This document shows, in pieces, positions 18,381-28,570 of a stretch of 64,000 nt of DNA; positions within the stretch are counted from its first letter, which is position 1, and each line of letters begins with the position of its first letter. Made by a program: the position numbers and the translations under genes. The stretch is from Prolixibacteraceae bacterium (GTDB lineage: Bacteria > Bacteroidota > Bacteroidia > Bacteroidales > Prolixibacteraceae). The notes below the pieces were generated by a model, which worked only from the letters and a program-made list of their open reading frames with translations, was not told the DNA's origin and searched no databases. The stretch is from assembly GCA_028683385.1 (NCBI GenBank), contig JAQUIJ010000008.1:62001-126000 (forward strand), read 5' to 3'.

Positions 18381-19196
18381 ATGAAAGAAAATTCGGAGGA
18401 AGACTTTGATAGTTTATTTGTTGAAGATAAACGCAGTGGTGTAAAATACATTGTTATTATTATTGTGTTGTCGGTATTGGTTTTAACTGCCATTTATGCC
18501 TATTTATCGGTCAGCTCGGTTCGTGATCGAATGAAGCTTGCTCAAGTTCAGGCAGAAGGTAGCCCTCAGATCAATTCTTCGTTATTAACACAGTTAAAAG
18601 AAAAGGCGTGGCTTGAGTCACGTTTGAAAATGGCAGCCGGTGATTCTATCGGGTTGTCTATTGATTTGGAACAACATCGTATTCAACTTGAACTAAAGGG
18701 AGTAGTCCTATTATCATCTAAAATTCGGGACACTTCAATATCGGGTTTCTTTCGTAAAATGGATGGTAACGTGTATTTTTCAACTTTTGGAACTCCATTG
18801 ACTATCCAACAGTTTAAATCGTCAATTGCAAAAAATCCTTTCAAAGTTGTTCAAGCGCCTAAGGACACCATCGCCGCCATGGCTGCTGTCGATGCTGCGA
18901 TGAAAAAGGATTCACTGAAAGATGAAAATGTATTTTGGACAGTAAAACTCGATCGCGGCTTTGATCTGGATATTCAGGGAATTGATTCAGTCGCAGAAGC
19001 TCAGAATAAATATAAATTTGGAAAGGGCTTTGAGTTTGAACGCAATTTGAAGAATATTGCCAGCTCGTTTCAACATATTCTTCGATTTACTAAACCAGAT
19101 TATAATCCCGAAATATTAATTAGTATACCCGAGAATGAAGCAAAAGCTATACTTCGGGCGCTTCCGAATAAAGCTCTTGTAACTATCCGGATTTAA
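18381..19196 (+). CDS. Single-pass membrane protein linked to L,D-transpeptidases
   Basis: The 271-residue protein has an acidic cytoplasmic start, one transmembrane helix (about 24-44) and an exported domain with no motif I know. It starts two bases after the second transpeptidase, so translation is coupled. It probably partners that enzyme in cell-wall work. I cannot assign a family. Confidence 0.75.
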   Translation: MKENSEEDFDSLFVEDKRSGVKYIVIIIVLSVLVLTAIYAYLSVSSVRDRMKLAQVQAEGSPQINSSLLTQLKEKAWLESRLKMAAGDSIGLSIDLEQHRIQLELKGVVLLSSKIRDTSISGFFRKMDGNVYFSTFGTPLTIQQFKSSIAKNPFKVVQAPKDTIAAMAAVDAAMKKDSLKDENVFWTVKLDRGFDLDIQGIDSVAEAQNKYKFGKGFEFERNLKNIASSFQHILRFTKPDYNPEILISIPENEAKAILRALPNKALVTIRI

Positions 19197-19220
19197 AATT
19201 TAGTTTTAGGTTATTTAAGT

Positions 19221-19265
19221 AAGCCTGGAAAGACATTTTTTTGAATGTTTTTCCAGGCTTTTTTT
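19221..19265 (+). terminator. Terminator closing the L,D-transpeptidase operon
   Basis: The arms AAGCCTGGAAA and TTTCCAGGCTT, extended inside by ACAT/ATGT, are followed by a T-run. Confidence 0.88.
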
Positions 19266-19312
19266 GAATCTGAAAATTGGTAAGTTTATACTTTCAACGA
19301 ACATTTGTTAGC

Positions 19313-19885
19313 ATGGCTGATAATTTAAGCATTTCAGGATTTATTTTGGCTGGCGGGAAAAGCAGCCGAATGGGAACCGATAAAGCGTTATTGATGTTTC
19401 AGAATAACCCATTATTGCTGCACATGATTAGCTTAATTGAACCTTTGTGCGAAAAGGTTGCCGTCAGTGGGCAAAATTCGAATTATATAAGTTTTGGCAT
19501 CGAAATGGTTCCTGATTTATATTCAGATTGTGGCCCGATCGCTGGTATTTTTTCGGCATTGAAGTATTCTGATTCTGATTGGAATTTGATGGTAAGTGTC
19601 GATGTCCCTTTTGTCAATGATGAGTTATTTCTTTCCCTGATTTCAAATACAGGTGAGTCTGATTGTATAATTCCGGAACATAATTTCGGGGTTGAACCAT
19701 TAGTTGGGCTTTATCATCGACGCACATTACCGGTAATTGAAAAAATGATTACATCCGGAGATTACAGACTTACAAACCTGCTCTCGAAACTAAGTACCAG
19801 CTATGTTGATTGTAATGAGTTGATCAAAAAGCATCCCCGCTTGTTTATGAATATTAACCGAATGGAAGATTATCAGTCAATTTGA
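19313..19885 (+). CDS. mobA: Molybdenum cofactor guanylyltransferase
   Basis: This enzyme transfers GMP from GTP to molybdopterin cofactor. The nucleotide-binding signature LAGGKSSRMGTDKALL lies near the N-terminus, and VSVDVPFV and GVEPLVGLYH are further family motifs. I chose the ATG at 19313 (MADNLSISGFILAGG); an upstream in-frame ATG at 19277 would overlap the preceding terminator region and adds unconserved residues. No other molybdenum gene is nearby. Confidence 0.88.
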   Translation: MADNLSISGFILAGGKSSRMGTDKALLMFQNNPLLLHMISLIEPLCEKVAVSGQNSNYISFGIEMVPDLYSDCGPIAGIFSALKYSDSDWNLMVSVDVPFVNDELFLSLISNTGESDCIIPEHNFGVEPLVGLYHRRTLPVIEKMITSGDYRLTNLLSKLSTSYVDCNELIKKHPRLFMNINRMEDYQSI

Positions 19886-19942
19886 ACTTCATTTGCCGGA
19901 AGAGCGGAAAGCTTTTACTACTTTTGAATTAAATTAAATAGC

Positions 19943-21172
19943 ATGTCACAACTCTTATTTTATATCATTATTGGCCTTTTGGTGGCCGATTTTATTCTTG
20001 AACATTTCCTCGAATATCTGAATTCAACGCAATGGAGCGATCAGCTTCCGGAGGAGGTAAAAGATATTTACGACGAGCAGGAATACCAAAAACAGCAGGC
20101 ATACGAAAAAGTGAATTTTCGATTTTCGATGATTAGTTCTTCTTTCAGTTTTATGCTGATGTTTTTAATGGTGCTTTTTGCCGGATTTGCACTGGTGAAT
20201 AATTGGGCATTGTCTGTTTCAGTGAATCCGATCCTAACAGCTTTGGTATTCTTTGGAATACTCTTGTTGGCCTCCGATATCCTGACGACACCGTTTTCAA
20301 TCTATGACACTTTTGTTATCGAAGAAAAGTTTGGCTTCAACAAGACTACGCCTAAAACGTTTGTCCTTGATAAACTGAAAGGATATCTGCTTGGGGCGAT
20401 TATTGGCGGCGGACTTTTGGCGTTGATCATCTATATTTATCAGCTTACTACGACCAACTTCTGGATTTATGCATGGCTGGTTATTACGGGATTTTCGGTA
20501 TTTATGGTGCTGTTTTATTCCAGCCTGATTGTTCCGTTGTTTAATAAACAAACTCCGCTTCAGGAGGGGGAATTAAAAACTGCCATTGAAAAATTTTCAG
20601 CAAAAGTGGGTTTTAAACTCGATAATATTTATGTCATCGACGGATCAAAACGTTCAACCAAAGCCAATGCCTATTTTACCGGATTTGGCGCAAAAAAGCG
20701 AATTGTTTTGTACGATACGCTGATTAACGACATGACCACCAACGAACTTGTGGCTGTTTTGGCGCACGAAATAGGTCATTACAAAAAACATCATGTGATT
20801 TGGAGCCTGCTGTTGGGGACTTTGCAAACCGGGATCGTACTGTTCATTTTTTCGCTGTTTGTAGGGAGTCCCGAACTTTCGGCAGCGTTAGGAGTCGAAG
20901 CGCCTAGTTTTCACATCGGGCTGATTGCTTTTGGAATTTTGTATTCGCCCATTTCGATGATAACTGGCTTATTTATGAATGTTTTTTCCAGAAAGAATGA
21001 ATATGAGGCTGATGCCTTTGCAGCAAAATATTTTGATGCGAATGAATTGGCTTCGGCTTTGAAAAAACTATCGGTAAAGAACCTGAGCAACCTGAGGCCA
21101 CATCCGGCTTATGTGTTTTTTCATTATTCGCATCCAACACTGTTACAAAGATTACGGGCATTAAAACAATAA
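19943..21172 (+). CDS. M48 family membrane metalloprotease (Ste24/CAAX protease 1-like)
   Basis: The 409-residue multi-pass protein has the zinc motif H275-E-I-G-H279 and the third ligand in NEYEADAFA. Several hydrophobic helices before and after give the Ste24-type topology, with the site facing a membrane chamber. Bacterial members probably degrade or process membrane proteins, since bacteria lack CAAX prenylation. It is followed closely by a palindromic repeat and cinA. Confidence 0.9.
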   Translation: MSQLLFYIIIGLLVADFILEHFLEYLNSTQWSDQLPEEVKDIYDEQEYQKQQAYEKVNFRFSMISSSFSFMLMFLMVLFAGFALVNNWALSVSVNPILTALVFFGILLLASDILTTPFSIYDTFVIEEKFGFNKTTPKTFVLDKLKGYLLGAIIGGGLLALIIYIYQLTTTNFWIYAWLVITGFSVFMVLFYSSLIVPLFNKQTPLQEGELKTAIEKFSAKVGFKLDNIYVIDGSKRSTKANAYFTGFGAKKRIVLYDTLINDMTTNELVAVLAHEIGHYKKHHVIWSLLLGTLQTGIVLFIFSLFVGSPELSAALGVEAPSFHIGLIAFGILYSPISMITGLFMNVFSRKNEYEADAFAAKYFDANELASALKKLSVKNLSNLRPHPAYVFFHYSHPTLLQRLRALKQ

Positions 21173-21173
21173 T

Positions 21174-21201
21174 GTAGAGACGTTGCATGCAACGTCTTTA
21201 C
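21174..21201. repeat. Palindromic repeat, GTAGAGACG family, copy 1
   Basis: A 28-base near-perfect palindrome (GTAGAGACGTTGCA with TGCAACGTCTTTAC) fills the gap between the M48 gene and cinA. A second family member is at 54130-54157. This type of palindrome occurs in many Bacteroidota and cyanobacterial genomes, as I recall. Confidence 0.85.
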
Positions 21202-21214
21202 CAACAATGAATTT

Positions 21215-22471
21215 ATGAAAGCAGAAATCATTACCATAGGTGACGAAATTTTAATCGGGCAGATTGTTGATACCAATTCAGCCTGGATGGGCCAGCAGTT
21301 GAATCTTTTAGGCATCGAAGTGTATCAGGTAACTTCTGTTCACGACAATCACGAACATATACTGAAAGCTTTTGCTGAAGCGGAACAAAATGCCGATTTG
21401 GTGCTGATTACTGGTGGCTTGGGACCAACCAAAGACGATATCACTAAAAAATGCCTGTGTGAGTATTTCGATACCGAGCTGGTTTTTCATCCTGAAGTAC
21501 TTGAACATGTTCGTTCACTTTTGTCTTCCCGGAATGTTGCCATCAATCAATTAAATCAAGATCAGGCGCTGTTACCGGCCAATTGTACAGTATTGCATAA
21601 TTCTGCTGGAACTGCTTCAGGAATGTGGTTCGAGCGCAATAACACCATCTTCGTGTCGATGCCCGGAGTTCCTTTCGAGATGGAAGCCATTATGTCTGAG
21701 GAAGTTTTTCCACGGCTCGTCAAGTTGGGAATTACTCAGTCGATTGTGCACAAAACGGTTTTAACCATTGGTTTGCCCGAGTCGATGCTGGCCGAAAAGA
21801 TTGAAAGCTGGGAAGACGGTTTACCCGATTTTATCAAGCTGGCTTATCTGCCAAGTCCGATGATGGTTCGTTTACGGCTTAGCGCTTATGGAACCGATCA
21901 ATCTGCGCTTGAAGCTGAGGTTGACCGGCAAGTGAAAGAGTTACTGACAATTATTCCTGAATTTGTATTTGGGTTTGACGACGATAATCTTGGCATTGCC
22001 ATAGGCCGGATGCTGGTTGAATCAGGAAAAACTTTGGCCCTGGCTGAAAGTTGTACAGGTGGCAATATCGCTCATTTTATAACTTCCAATGCCGGAAGTT
22101 CGGCCTATTTTAAAGGTGGAGTCGTGGCATATTCGAATGAGATCAAAAACAGGCTGCTAGGTGTCCCGATGGAATTGCTTGATTCATTTGGAGCCGTAAG
22201 TCAGGAAGTTGCCGAAGCAATGGCCATAGGCGCTCAAAAAGCATTAAAAACCGATTATTCGGTGGCAACAACCGGAATTGCCGGACCTGACGGAGGATCG
22301 GACGAAAAACCGGTTGGGACAGTTTGGATTGCGGTGGCCGGACCTTCAGGAGTGATAAGCAAAAAATATATATTTAAGCATAACCGGGAGCGGAATATAA
22401 TACGTACAACCCATACTGCGTTAAATCTATTACGTATCTTTATCTTAAACCAAAATTCAGCGCTCATATGA
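21215..22471 (+). CDS. cinA: CinA family: NMN deamidase with MoCF-type domain
   Basis: The N-terminal domain (about 1-170) is the MoCF-like domain of CinA (GDEILIGQIVDTNSAWMG, TGGLGPTKDD), which can hydrolyse ADP-ribose. The C-terminal domain (about 255-415) is PncC nicotinamide mononucleotide deamidase, with LAESCTGGNIAHFIT and TTGIAGPDGGSDEKPVGTVW. It recycles NMN formed by NAD-consuming reactions. The stop overlaps the start of the AsmA-family gene (ATGA). Confidence 0.93.
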   Translation: MKAEIITIGDEILIGQIVDTNSAWMGQQLNLLGIEVYQVTSVHDNHEHILKAFAEAEQNADLVLITGGLGPTKDDITKKCLCEYFDTELVFHPEVLEHVRSLLSSRNVAINQLNQDQALLPANCTVLHNSAGTASGMWFERNNTIFVSMPGVPFEMEAIMSEEVFPRLVKLGITQSIVHKTVLTIGLPESMLAEKIESWEDGLPDFIKLAYLPSPMMVRLRLSAYGTDQSALEAEVDRQVKELLTIIPEFVFGFDDDNLGIAIGRMLVESGKTLALAESCTGGNIAHFITSNAGSSAYFKGGVVAYSNEIKNRLLGVPMELLDSFGAVSQEVAEAMAIGAQKALKTDYSVATTGIAGPDGGSDEKPVGTVWIAVAGPSGVISKKYIFKHNRERNIIRTTHTALNLLRIFILNQNSALI

Positions 22472-24984
22472 AACGTAAAATATTAATTATCTTCGGAATT
22501 GTAGTTTTGATTTTTGGAATATTGGCAGCTTTACCATTTTTGTACAAAGACAAGTTGCTCGCCAAAGTAAAGACTACCTTGAATAACCAGGTGAATGCAA
22601 AAATCGATTTCACCGATTTTAAGCTTTCGTTGTTTTCTCAATTCCCGAAAGTTGAAATGGAAATCAGGAATTTGAGTTTGGTTGGGATCGACGAATTTGC
22701 CAGCGATACTATTTTCTCGGCAGGTTCCATCTCAACCAATATTTCACTGATGGAAATGATCAGCGGCAAGGGTTTGGAATTGAATAGCCTGACCATTGAA
22801 AATCCACGGATTTCATTGATTTCGGATAAGGCCGGAAAAGTTAACTGGGATATTGCCAAAGCTTCAGCAACAGCTAAACCTGAAGCAGCCAGCGCTGAAG
22901 CATCAACTGAGGCATTTAAAATGAAACTAAGTGATATTCGGGTAAATAACCTGAATTTACTTTACAATGATTTGGCCATGCCAATGAAGGTTTGGGTTAA
23001 AAATACGAACATAACTTCGTCGGGTGATGTTGCCGGAACTGTTACCAGTTTTAACCTGAAGGGTGATGTTGGTGAATTTATTTTCGAATACGACTCGGTA
23101 AAATACATCTCGAAAACCAAACTAAAAGCCGAAACTTTGCTGAAGGTTGATTACGAGAAAATGAATTTTGGGTTCGATCAGGGGAAATTGTGGATCAATA
23201 ATTTGCCGCTGGAAGTGAACGGTTCGTTTGCCATGCCAAACGACAGTATGCAATTTGATTTGGCTTTCCAGAGCGAAAAAAGCGATTTTGCTACTATTTT
23301 ATCGTTGGTTCCGGCTGATTATCAGAAATACCTTGAAAAGGCCGACATTAAAGGTTCTGCTGAGTTCAAAGGTTCTGTAAAAGGACTGTTTTACAACGAG
23401 ATTTATCCCGCAATCGATGTTTTACTTTCGGCAAGTAATGCCAGTTTTAAATATCAGGATCTGCCTGAAAGCGTTCAGGATATTCAGGTTTCGGCTCAAA
23501 TTACCAAACCTGAAGGCGATTTGAATTTGCTGAAAGTGAATGTTGAAAAGGCTCACGCTTCGATTAAAAATAATCCAATGGACTTGCGTTTGTTGGTGAC
23601 TGAGCCGATGACCGATCCAAATATTGACGCTTCATTTTCGGGAACCATTGATTTTGCTTCGCTGAAACAAGCCATTCCAATCGACAGCCTTGATATTACT
23701 GGTATCCTGAAAGCCAAAATGCAAATGGCCGGTCGGATGTCTTCGATCGAAAAGCAGGAATATGAAAAGTTTCAGTCGAGTGGTGAAGCAACAATTCAGA
23801 ATTTCAGGATACAGAGTAATCAGTTGACCAAACCGCTTGAAATCAGTCAGGGACAAGTAAAAGCAAATACAAAACAGATCAATATTGAACGTTTTGATGC
23901 CAAAGTGGGGCAGAGCGATTTTTCACTTCGGGGAAATGTGAGCAACTATCTGGCTTATATGTTTAAGAATGGTGTGCTTAAAGGTGATTTTAACCTGAAA
24001 TCTGAGTTCCTGAATTTCTCCGAATTGTCGAATATTCAGAAACCTGTCGCACAATCGGCAGCTACCGATGCAAATGCAAAAGCAGCGCCAGTCGCACCAG
24101 CCGATTCGGTGACTGCGTTTCAGGTTCCTAAAAATCTGGATCTGAGTTTTCAATCTACGATTCAAAAAGCCGTTTACGACAAGATGCCAATCAACAACAT
24201 CAACGGATTGGTAAAGATTAAAGATCAGAAAATGGATCTCACCAACCTGACCATGGAAATGCTTCAGGGGAAACTGGCGATTAATGGATCGTATACCAGT
24301 AACAAAGAAAATAAGCCACTTTTCGATTTCAAACTCGACATGCAAAACATCGACTTGCCAACAGCTTATCAATCACTAAGTACGATGCGGCATTATTTGC
24401 CAATTGCAGCCAGAAGTCAGGGTAAAATCTCAACACAATTTGGTCTTTCAGGAACAATGAACGAAAAAATGAATATTGTGCCTACCAGCCTGAATGGGTT
24501 GGGCATTTTCAATACCCAAAACCTGATGATTGTTGATTCTCCGGTGTTTGATCAGATTCGTGGAATCATCAAGAAAGAAAAGCTTAAAAATGTGAAAGTG
24601 GATGATTTTACGGCGAAGTTCCAGTTCGAAAATGGCGAGTTGAAAATGAATCCGTTTAAAACCAACATTGCCGATCAGCAGGCAACCATCTACGGAAGTC
24701 TTTCCGCAGCGCGCCAAATTAACCTGAACATGGATTTCTTAGTCAATCGTGAAGATTTGGGGGCTGACATCAATAAGGGACTTGATATTTTGCCGGGTTC
24801 GCAGAATATTAAGATGATCGATGCATCGGTAATTTTGAAGGGATCGTTGACTAAACCTGAAGTTTCGCTCGACTTGAGCAAAGCCCGCGCCCAGATTGAG
24901 CAACAAGTAAAAAAAGCTTCGGTGGAAGAACTGAAAGGGTCGGTTAAAAAGATTGGCGATGAATTGAAGAAGTTGTTTAAGTAG
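22468..24984 (+). CDS. AsmA family envelope protein
   Basis: The 838-residue protein has one N-terminal transmembrane helix (about 5-25) and a long periplasmic chain with the AsmA N-terminal pattern (INLSLFSQFPKVEMEIRNLSLVG-like) and an AsmA-like C-terminal region (about 590-800). A low-complexity Ala/Pro linker sits near residues 533-548. AsmA-like proteins belong to the bridge-like lipid-transfer group and affect outer-membrane lipid balance. Its four-base overlap with cinA indicates translational coupling. Confidence 0.85.
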   Translation: MKRKILIIFGIVVLIFGILAALPFLYKDKLLAKVKTTLNNQVNAKIDFTDFKLSLFSQFPKVEMEIRNLSLVGIDEFASDTIFSAGSISTNISLMEMISGKGLELNSLTIENPRISLISDKAGKVNWDIAKASATAKPEAASAEASTEAFKMKLSDIRVNNLNLLYNDLAMPMKVWVKNTNITSSGDVAGTVTSFNLKGDVGEFIFEYDSVKYISKTKLKAETLLKVDYEKMNFGFDQGKLWINNLPLEVNGSFAMPNDSMQFDLAFQSEKSDFATILSLVPADYQKYLEKADIKGSAEFKGSVKGLFYNEIYPAIDVLLSASNASFKYQDLPESVQDIQVSAQITKPEGDLNLLKVNVEKAHASIKNNPMDLRLLVTEPMTDPNIDASFSGTIDFASLKQAIPIDSLDITGILKAKMQMAGRMSSIEKQEYEKFQSSGEATIQNFRIQSNQLTKPLEISQGQVKANTKQINIERFDAKVGQSDFSLRGNVSNYLAYMFKNGVLKGDFNLKSEFLNFSELSNIQKPVAQSAATDANAKAAPVAPADSVTAFQVPKNLDLSFQSTIQKAVYDKMPINNINGLVKIKDQKMDLTNLTMEMLQGKLAINGSYTSNKENKPLFDFKLDMQNIDLPTAYQSLSTMRHYLPIAARSQGKISTQFGLSGTMNEKMNIVPTSLNGLGIFNTQNLMIVDSPVFDQIRGIIKKEKLKNVKVDDFTAKFQFENGELKMNPFKTNIADQQATIYGSLSAARQINLNMDFLVNREDLGADINKGLDILPGSQNIKMIDASVILKGSLTKPEVSLDLSKARAQIEQQVKKASVEELKGSVKKIGDELKKLFK

Positions 24985-24997
24985 GTTTAGTCACTTG

Positions 24998-25080
24998 TTT
25001 GTCATTTGCTTCACGTCATCGGTGGTCATTTATTGTTCTTATAACAACGACAAATGACTATTGATGACAATGAATGACTA
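24998..25080. repeat. Intergenic inverted repeat rich in GTCATT units
   Basis: TTTGTCATTTG units face CAAATGACT and AATGACTAA units around a central AACAACGAC segment. The TCATT/AATGA content resembles the copies at 34476-34550 and 35330-35405, although the match is loose. It lies between convergent genes. Confidence 0.5.
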
Positions 25081-25084
25081 ATTT

Positions 25085-26251
25085 TTACTTTTTCAGGAAC
25101 GGCAAAATGCTCATCATGCCAGCAACGAAATAAATAATTCCGGTAACCATTAATGCTGTACTTAAGCTGAATTTATCGGTGAGATAACCCAAGGCAGGTC
25201 CAATCGCAGCAAAAATGATGCGTATCTCCAGATTCCGGACTGATAAAATGGTCGCCCGCACTTTCGAGTCGGTGTACTGATTAATCTGGTCTTTCAGCAC
25301 AGGAGTGGCAATTCCACGAACCATGTAAAAGCCAAACAGAATGGCAATTCCGGCAAGGCTTATTTCCAGTGACGTCAGGATAAAGCCAAGTGAAATAAAA
25401 ATGACAATGAACAGCAATGATTTTTTGTTTCCGAGAAGTCGCTCGATTTTATACGAATACATCGAGAAAACTCCTGCTGAAAGGTTGAGCAGAGTCCATA
25501 AGATTCCAAACACTGAAACCGGTAATCCAGCTTCCTGGAAATAGGGTTGAACAAACCACGCATAAGTTAAAGTGGCTGCCCCTGTAAACGACGAAATCAT
25601 GATCGCACTACGCATTTCCTTTTGCAGGTAGGTCAATTTGACAATCGACAGAATTTCATTCATCGTTAACTTAATCCTTTCCTGAATGTGCTGGGGTTCT
25701 TTCAGGAAATAGGCGGCAGGAATAGCAATTGCTGCAACAAAAACTTGAAAATAATACGGAGTTCGAAGGCTGAAAGTGGCCAATAACCCACCGGCAACTC
25801 CTGCAAGAGCTTCTGCAAAGTTCCCGGCTGAAGTTATCCTTCCTTCATGTTTGATGTATTCCTCTTCACGATTTTCTGCTTTAAGCGAATCGTAGAGCAG
25901 GGCGGAGTCCGCGCCTGAAATGAAACTAAAACCTACACCCAAAATGACTTCAGCAACGGCAAAACTGGCAAAGTCGGCAGAGATGCAGTAAATTCCAATT
26001 CCAATAGTTCCCAATATTGCCCCCAAAAGCAGCGTTCGCCTGCATCCCCAAACATCAGCCAGATAACCCGAAGGCAATTCGGTGGCTACCATGGCAATGG
26101 AGTAGATGGATTTGAGGATGAATATCTGCGACATGGTCAACCCATTCTCCTGGTAAAACAGGACGACGATTGGCATGATCAGATTAAACCATTTGGCAAT
26201 TTTGATCAGGTATAACTGAAGGGTGTTGGCTGGAAGGTCTTTGTATATCAT
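25085..26251 (-). CDS. MFS transporter
   Basis: About twelve hydrophobic helices with the MFS signature between helices 2 and 3 (GYLADVWGCRRTLLLG) define a major facilitator superfamily carrier. The substrate cannot be told from sequence. I chose the start at 26251 (MIYKDLPANTLQLYLIKIAKW); an upstream in-frame ATG at 26275 adds eight residues. Confidence 0.85.
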   Translation of the reverse strand: MIYKDLPANTLQLYLIKIAKWFNLIMPIVVLFYQENGLTMSQIFILKSIYSIAMVATELPSGYLADVWGCRRTLLLGAILGTIGIGIYCISADFASFAVAEVILGVGFSFISGADSALLYDSLKAENREEEYIKHEGRITSAGNFAEALAGVAGGLLATFSLRTPYYFQVFVAAIAIPAAYFLKEPQHIQERIKLTMNEILSIVKLTYLQKEMRSAIMISSFTGAATLTYAWFVQPYFQEAGLPVSVFGILWTLLNLSAGVFSMYSYKIERLLGNKKSLLFIVIFISLGFILTSLEISLAGIAILFGFYMVRGIATPVLKDQINQYTDSKVRATILSVRNLEIRIIFAAIGPALGYLTDKFSLSTALMVTGIIYFVAGMMSILPFLKK

Positions 26252-26399
26252 CAACTGCAAAAGTAGAAAATGCAACGGAAAAAATCTTTATTTTGAAAAG
26301 ACTGAAAACAAAGACCCGAGCCTTTTGATCAAAGAATCCACCTTGCAGTTGTATACAACAGACCGATGTGTTTTATCCAAAATTAGTTACGGAATAAAA

Positions 26400-27305
26400 T
26401 TAATTAAGCTTTTGGATTTTGTAGTCGTCGGTGTTAACGACTTCTGATTTTTTGTCGACAGACTGAACCTGCATAAACATGTTTTTAGTTCCATCTTTAT
26501 CAAAGTCAGTCATTTCCATTACATAGCCAAATCCATTTGGCATGTCATTCATATCATTCCCTAAGATTTTGGAGAAATTTTTTAAGTAGGTTGTATAATC
26601 AAAATCAAGTGAATTTGTAAACCAAATTAACGATTTCCCTTCTAATGTGGAAGATTCGTACTCTTTGCACGAATACCCTGCGATGGATTTTGTTTTTCCG
26701 GTTGGGTGAAAAGAAAAGTTGGAAGGTTTGTCGTCGGGAGATTGTATTTTGCTTCCCTTGCCAATTTTCTGAAGAAAATCCAGCGACATCGGTTGAAGTG
26801 TCTTTTTCTTTGTGTCTATCATTAGCATAGAGTTGTTTGCAAAGTCATATAATATCATCGTATTCGTGTTTTTATCTGTTTCTATCATTATGGCATCATC
26901 AGCATAATAATGTACCATAGTTTGTTCCTGAGCTGCTTTCCCATTTTTGAATGTCTGATAACTTATTTTGGCATTTAGTGGAAAAGAATAGGTGTTTTTA
27001 TACTTGGCTTCATTCATCCCTCCCATGATTGATTTCATCATTTCATTAGCCTGATTCGATGTGGTTTCTGTATTTTCCTGAATGCTACTTTCATTCGAAG
27101 ACGCATCTTTCCTGAGTATATCAGTGGCATCTGTTTTTAGTGAATCATAAGCTTGATCGACCTTTTTGTCGACAGAATTTTCCACATCTTTCTGAACTTT
27201 TTGTTTGAGTTTGTCCTGGACTTTTTTTTCAAGGTTTTTTAAAAGCTGGGCTTCTGTTGGTTGCGTGCAGCAGAAGAGGATAATAAGTAGAATTACTTGT
27301 TTCAT
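26400..27305 (-). CDS. Exported DUF4412 domain protein
   Basis: A signal peptide (about 1-19, ending TEAQ) is followed by a Lys/Asp-rich helical stretch (LEKKVQDKLKQKVQKDVENS) and a C-terminal DUF4412 domain with YADDAIMIETDKNTNTMILY and KSIAGYSCKEYE. DUF4412 proteins are periplasmic or outer-membrane linked; their role is unknown. The gene is monocistronic and faces away from asnA. Confidence 0.75.
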   Translation of the reverse strand: MKQVILLIILFCCTQPTEAQLLKNLEKKVQDKLKQKVQKDVENSVDKKVDQAYDSLKTDATDILRKDASSNESSIQENTETTSNQANEMMKSIMGGMNEAKYKNTYSFPLNAKISYQTFKNGKAAQEQTMVHYYADDAIMIETDKNTNTMILYDFANNSMLMIDTKKKTLQPMSLDFLQKIGKGSKIQSPDDKPSNFSFHPTGKTKSIAGYSCKEYESSTLEGKSLIWFTNSLDFDYTTYLKNFSKILGNDMNDMPNGFGYVMEMTDFDKDGTKNMFMQVQSVDKKSEVVNTDDYKIQKLN

Positions 27306-27535
27306 AATGTTTAGTTTTTTGAAGCCTGATACCTAAATTACAACAATTTATGCATAAAAATTGTTGATTTTGAACAGACTTTCTATCATGCCAACTACGA
27401 CTTAAACAAATAAATATAATCCTGATATTTTGAGGAAATGCTTTGAATTATCGATCATATTAATTAGTTTAATGCTTTTTACGAAAAGATTGATAAAAGT
27501 TTTTTCATTCTTATTAATTAAAATCTACTAGAAAA

Positions 27536-28570
27536 ATGAAGTTATTTATCCCCCAAAATTACCAGCCTTTATTGGATGTGAATCAGACAGAAAAGGCGAT
27601 TAAACTTGTTAAAGACAGTTTTCAGCAGGATTTAGCATCAGAACTACGCTTACGTCGCGTTACAGCACCCTTGTTTGTGATGAAAGGTACAGGTATCAAT
27701 GATGATCTAAACGGAATTGAACGTCCGGTGTCATTTCTGGTTAAAGAGTTAGGTGATAGTTTGGCCGAGGTCGTGCACTCGCTTGCCAAATGGAAACGAA
27801 TGACTTTGGCTGATTTGAATATTAGCAAAGGTTATGGCTTGTACACTGATATGAATGCTATTCGTCCTGACGAGGAACTTTCAAATATTCACTCGCTCTA
27901 TGTTGATCAATGGGATTGGGAAAGAGTTATCTCAGAAGATGAACGAAATCTGGATTTTCTGAAAAAGATTGTGCGAAAAATATATTCAACTTTTTTACGT
28001 ACCGAATTTATTGTGTCCGAAAATTTTCCGCAAATACAACCTATACTTCCTGAAGAAATAACCTTCATCCATTCAGAGGAATTGGAAGAACAATATCCTG
28101 ATCTTACACCAAAAGAACGAGAACATGAAGCTGCAAAAATGTATGGGGCAGTATTCATTATTGGAATCGGAGGAATACTTCCGGGAGGAGAAAAGCACGA
28201 TGGACGTGCTCCTGATTATGATGACTGGACTACGCCAACAGTAGGTAATCGCAAAGGGATAAATGGCGATATTCTGGTTTGGAACCCTGTAATGGAAACA
28301 TCGCTTGAATTGTCGTCGATGGGAATCCGTGTAGACAAAGCAGCTCTCTTAAAACAATTGGAAATTACAGGAACCGAACAGCGTAAAAATTTATACTGGC
28401 ATGCCCGATTGCTCAATGGCGAACTTCCACTTTCAATTGGCGGAGGTATTGGTCAATCGCGTTTATGCATGTATTTTTTGCGAAAAGCTCACATTGGAGA
28501 GATCCAATCGAGCATTTGGCCTGATGAAATGAAAACTATCTGTAAGGAAAATAGCATTGCATTGATCTGA
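27536..28570 (+). CDS. asnA: Aspartate--ammonia ligase
   Basis: The enzyme makes asparagine from aspartate, ammonia and ATP. The 344-residue length and class II synthetase-like motifs match AsnA: LRLRRVTAPLFVMKGTGIND, YTDMNAIRPDEELSNIHSLY, VDQWDWE and SIGGGIGQSRLCM. It has a 230-base upstream region and is monocistronic. Confidence 0.96.
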   Translation: MKLFIPQNYQPLLDVNQTEKAIKLVKDSFQQDLASELRLRRVTAPLFVMKGTGINDDLNGIERPVSFLVKELGDSLAEVVHSLAKWKRMTLADLNISKGYGLYTDMNAIRPDEELSNIHSLYVDQWDWERVISEDERNLDFLKKIVRKIYSTFLRTEFIVSENFPQIQPILPEEITFIHSEELEEQYPDLTPKEREHEAAKMYGAVFIIGIGGILPGGEKHDGRAPDYDDWTTPTVGNRKGINGDILVWNPVMETSLELSSMGIRVDKAALLKQLEITGTEQRKNLYWHARLLNGELPLSIGGGIGQSRLCMYFLRKAHIGEIQSSIWPDEMKTICKENSIALI

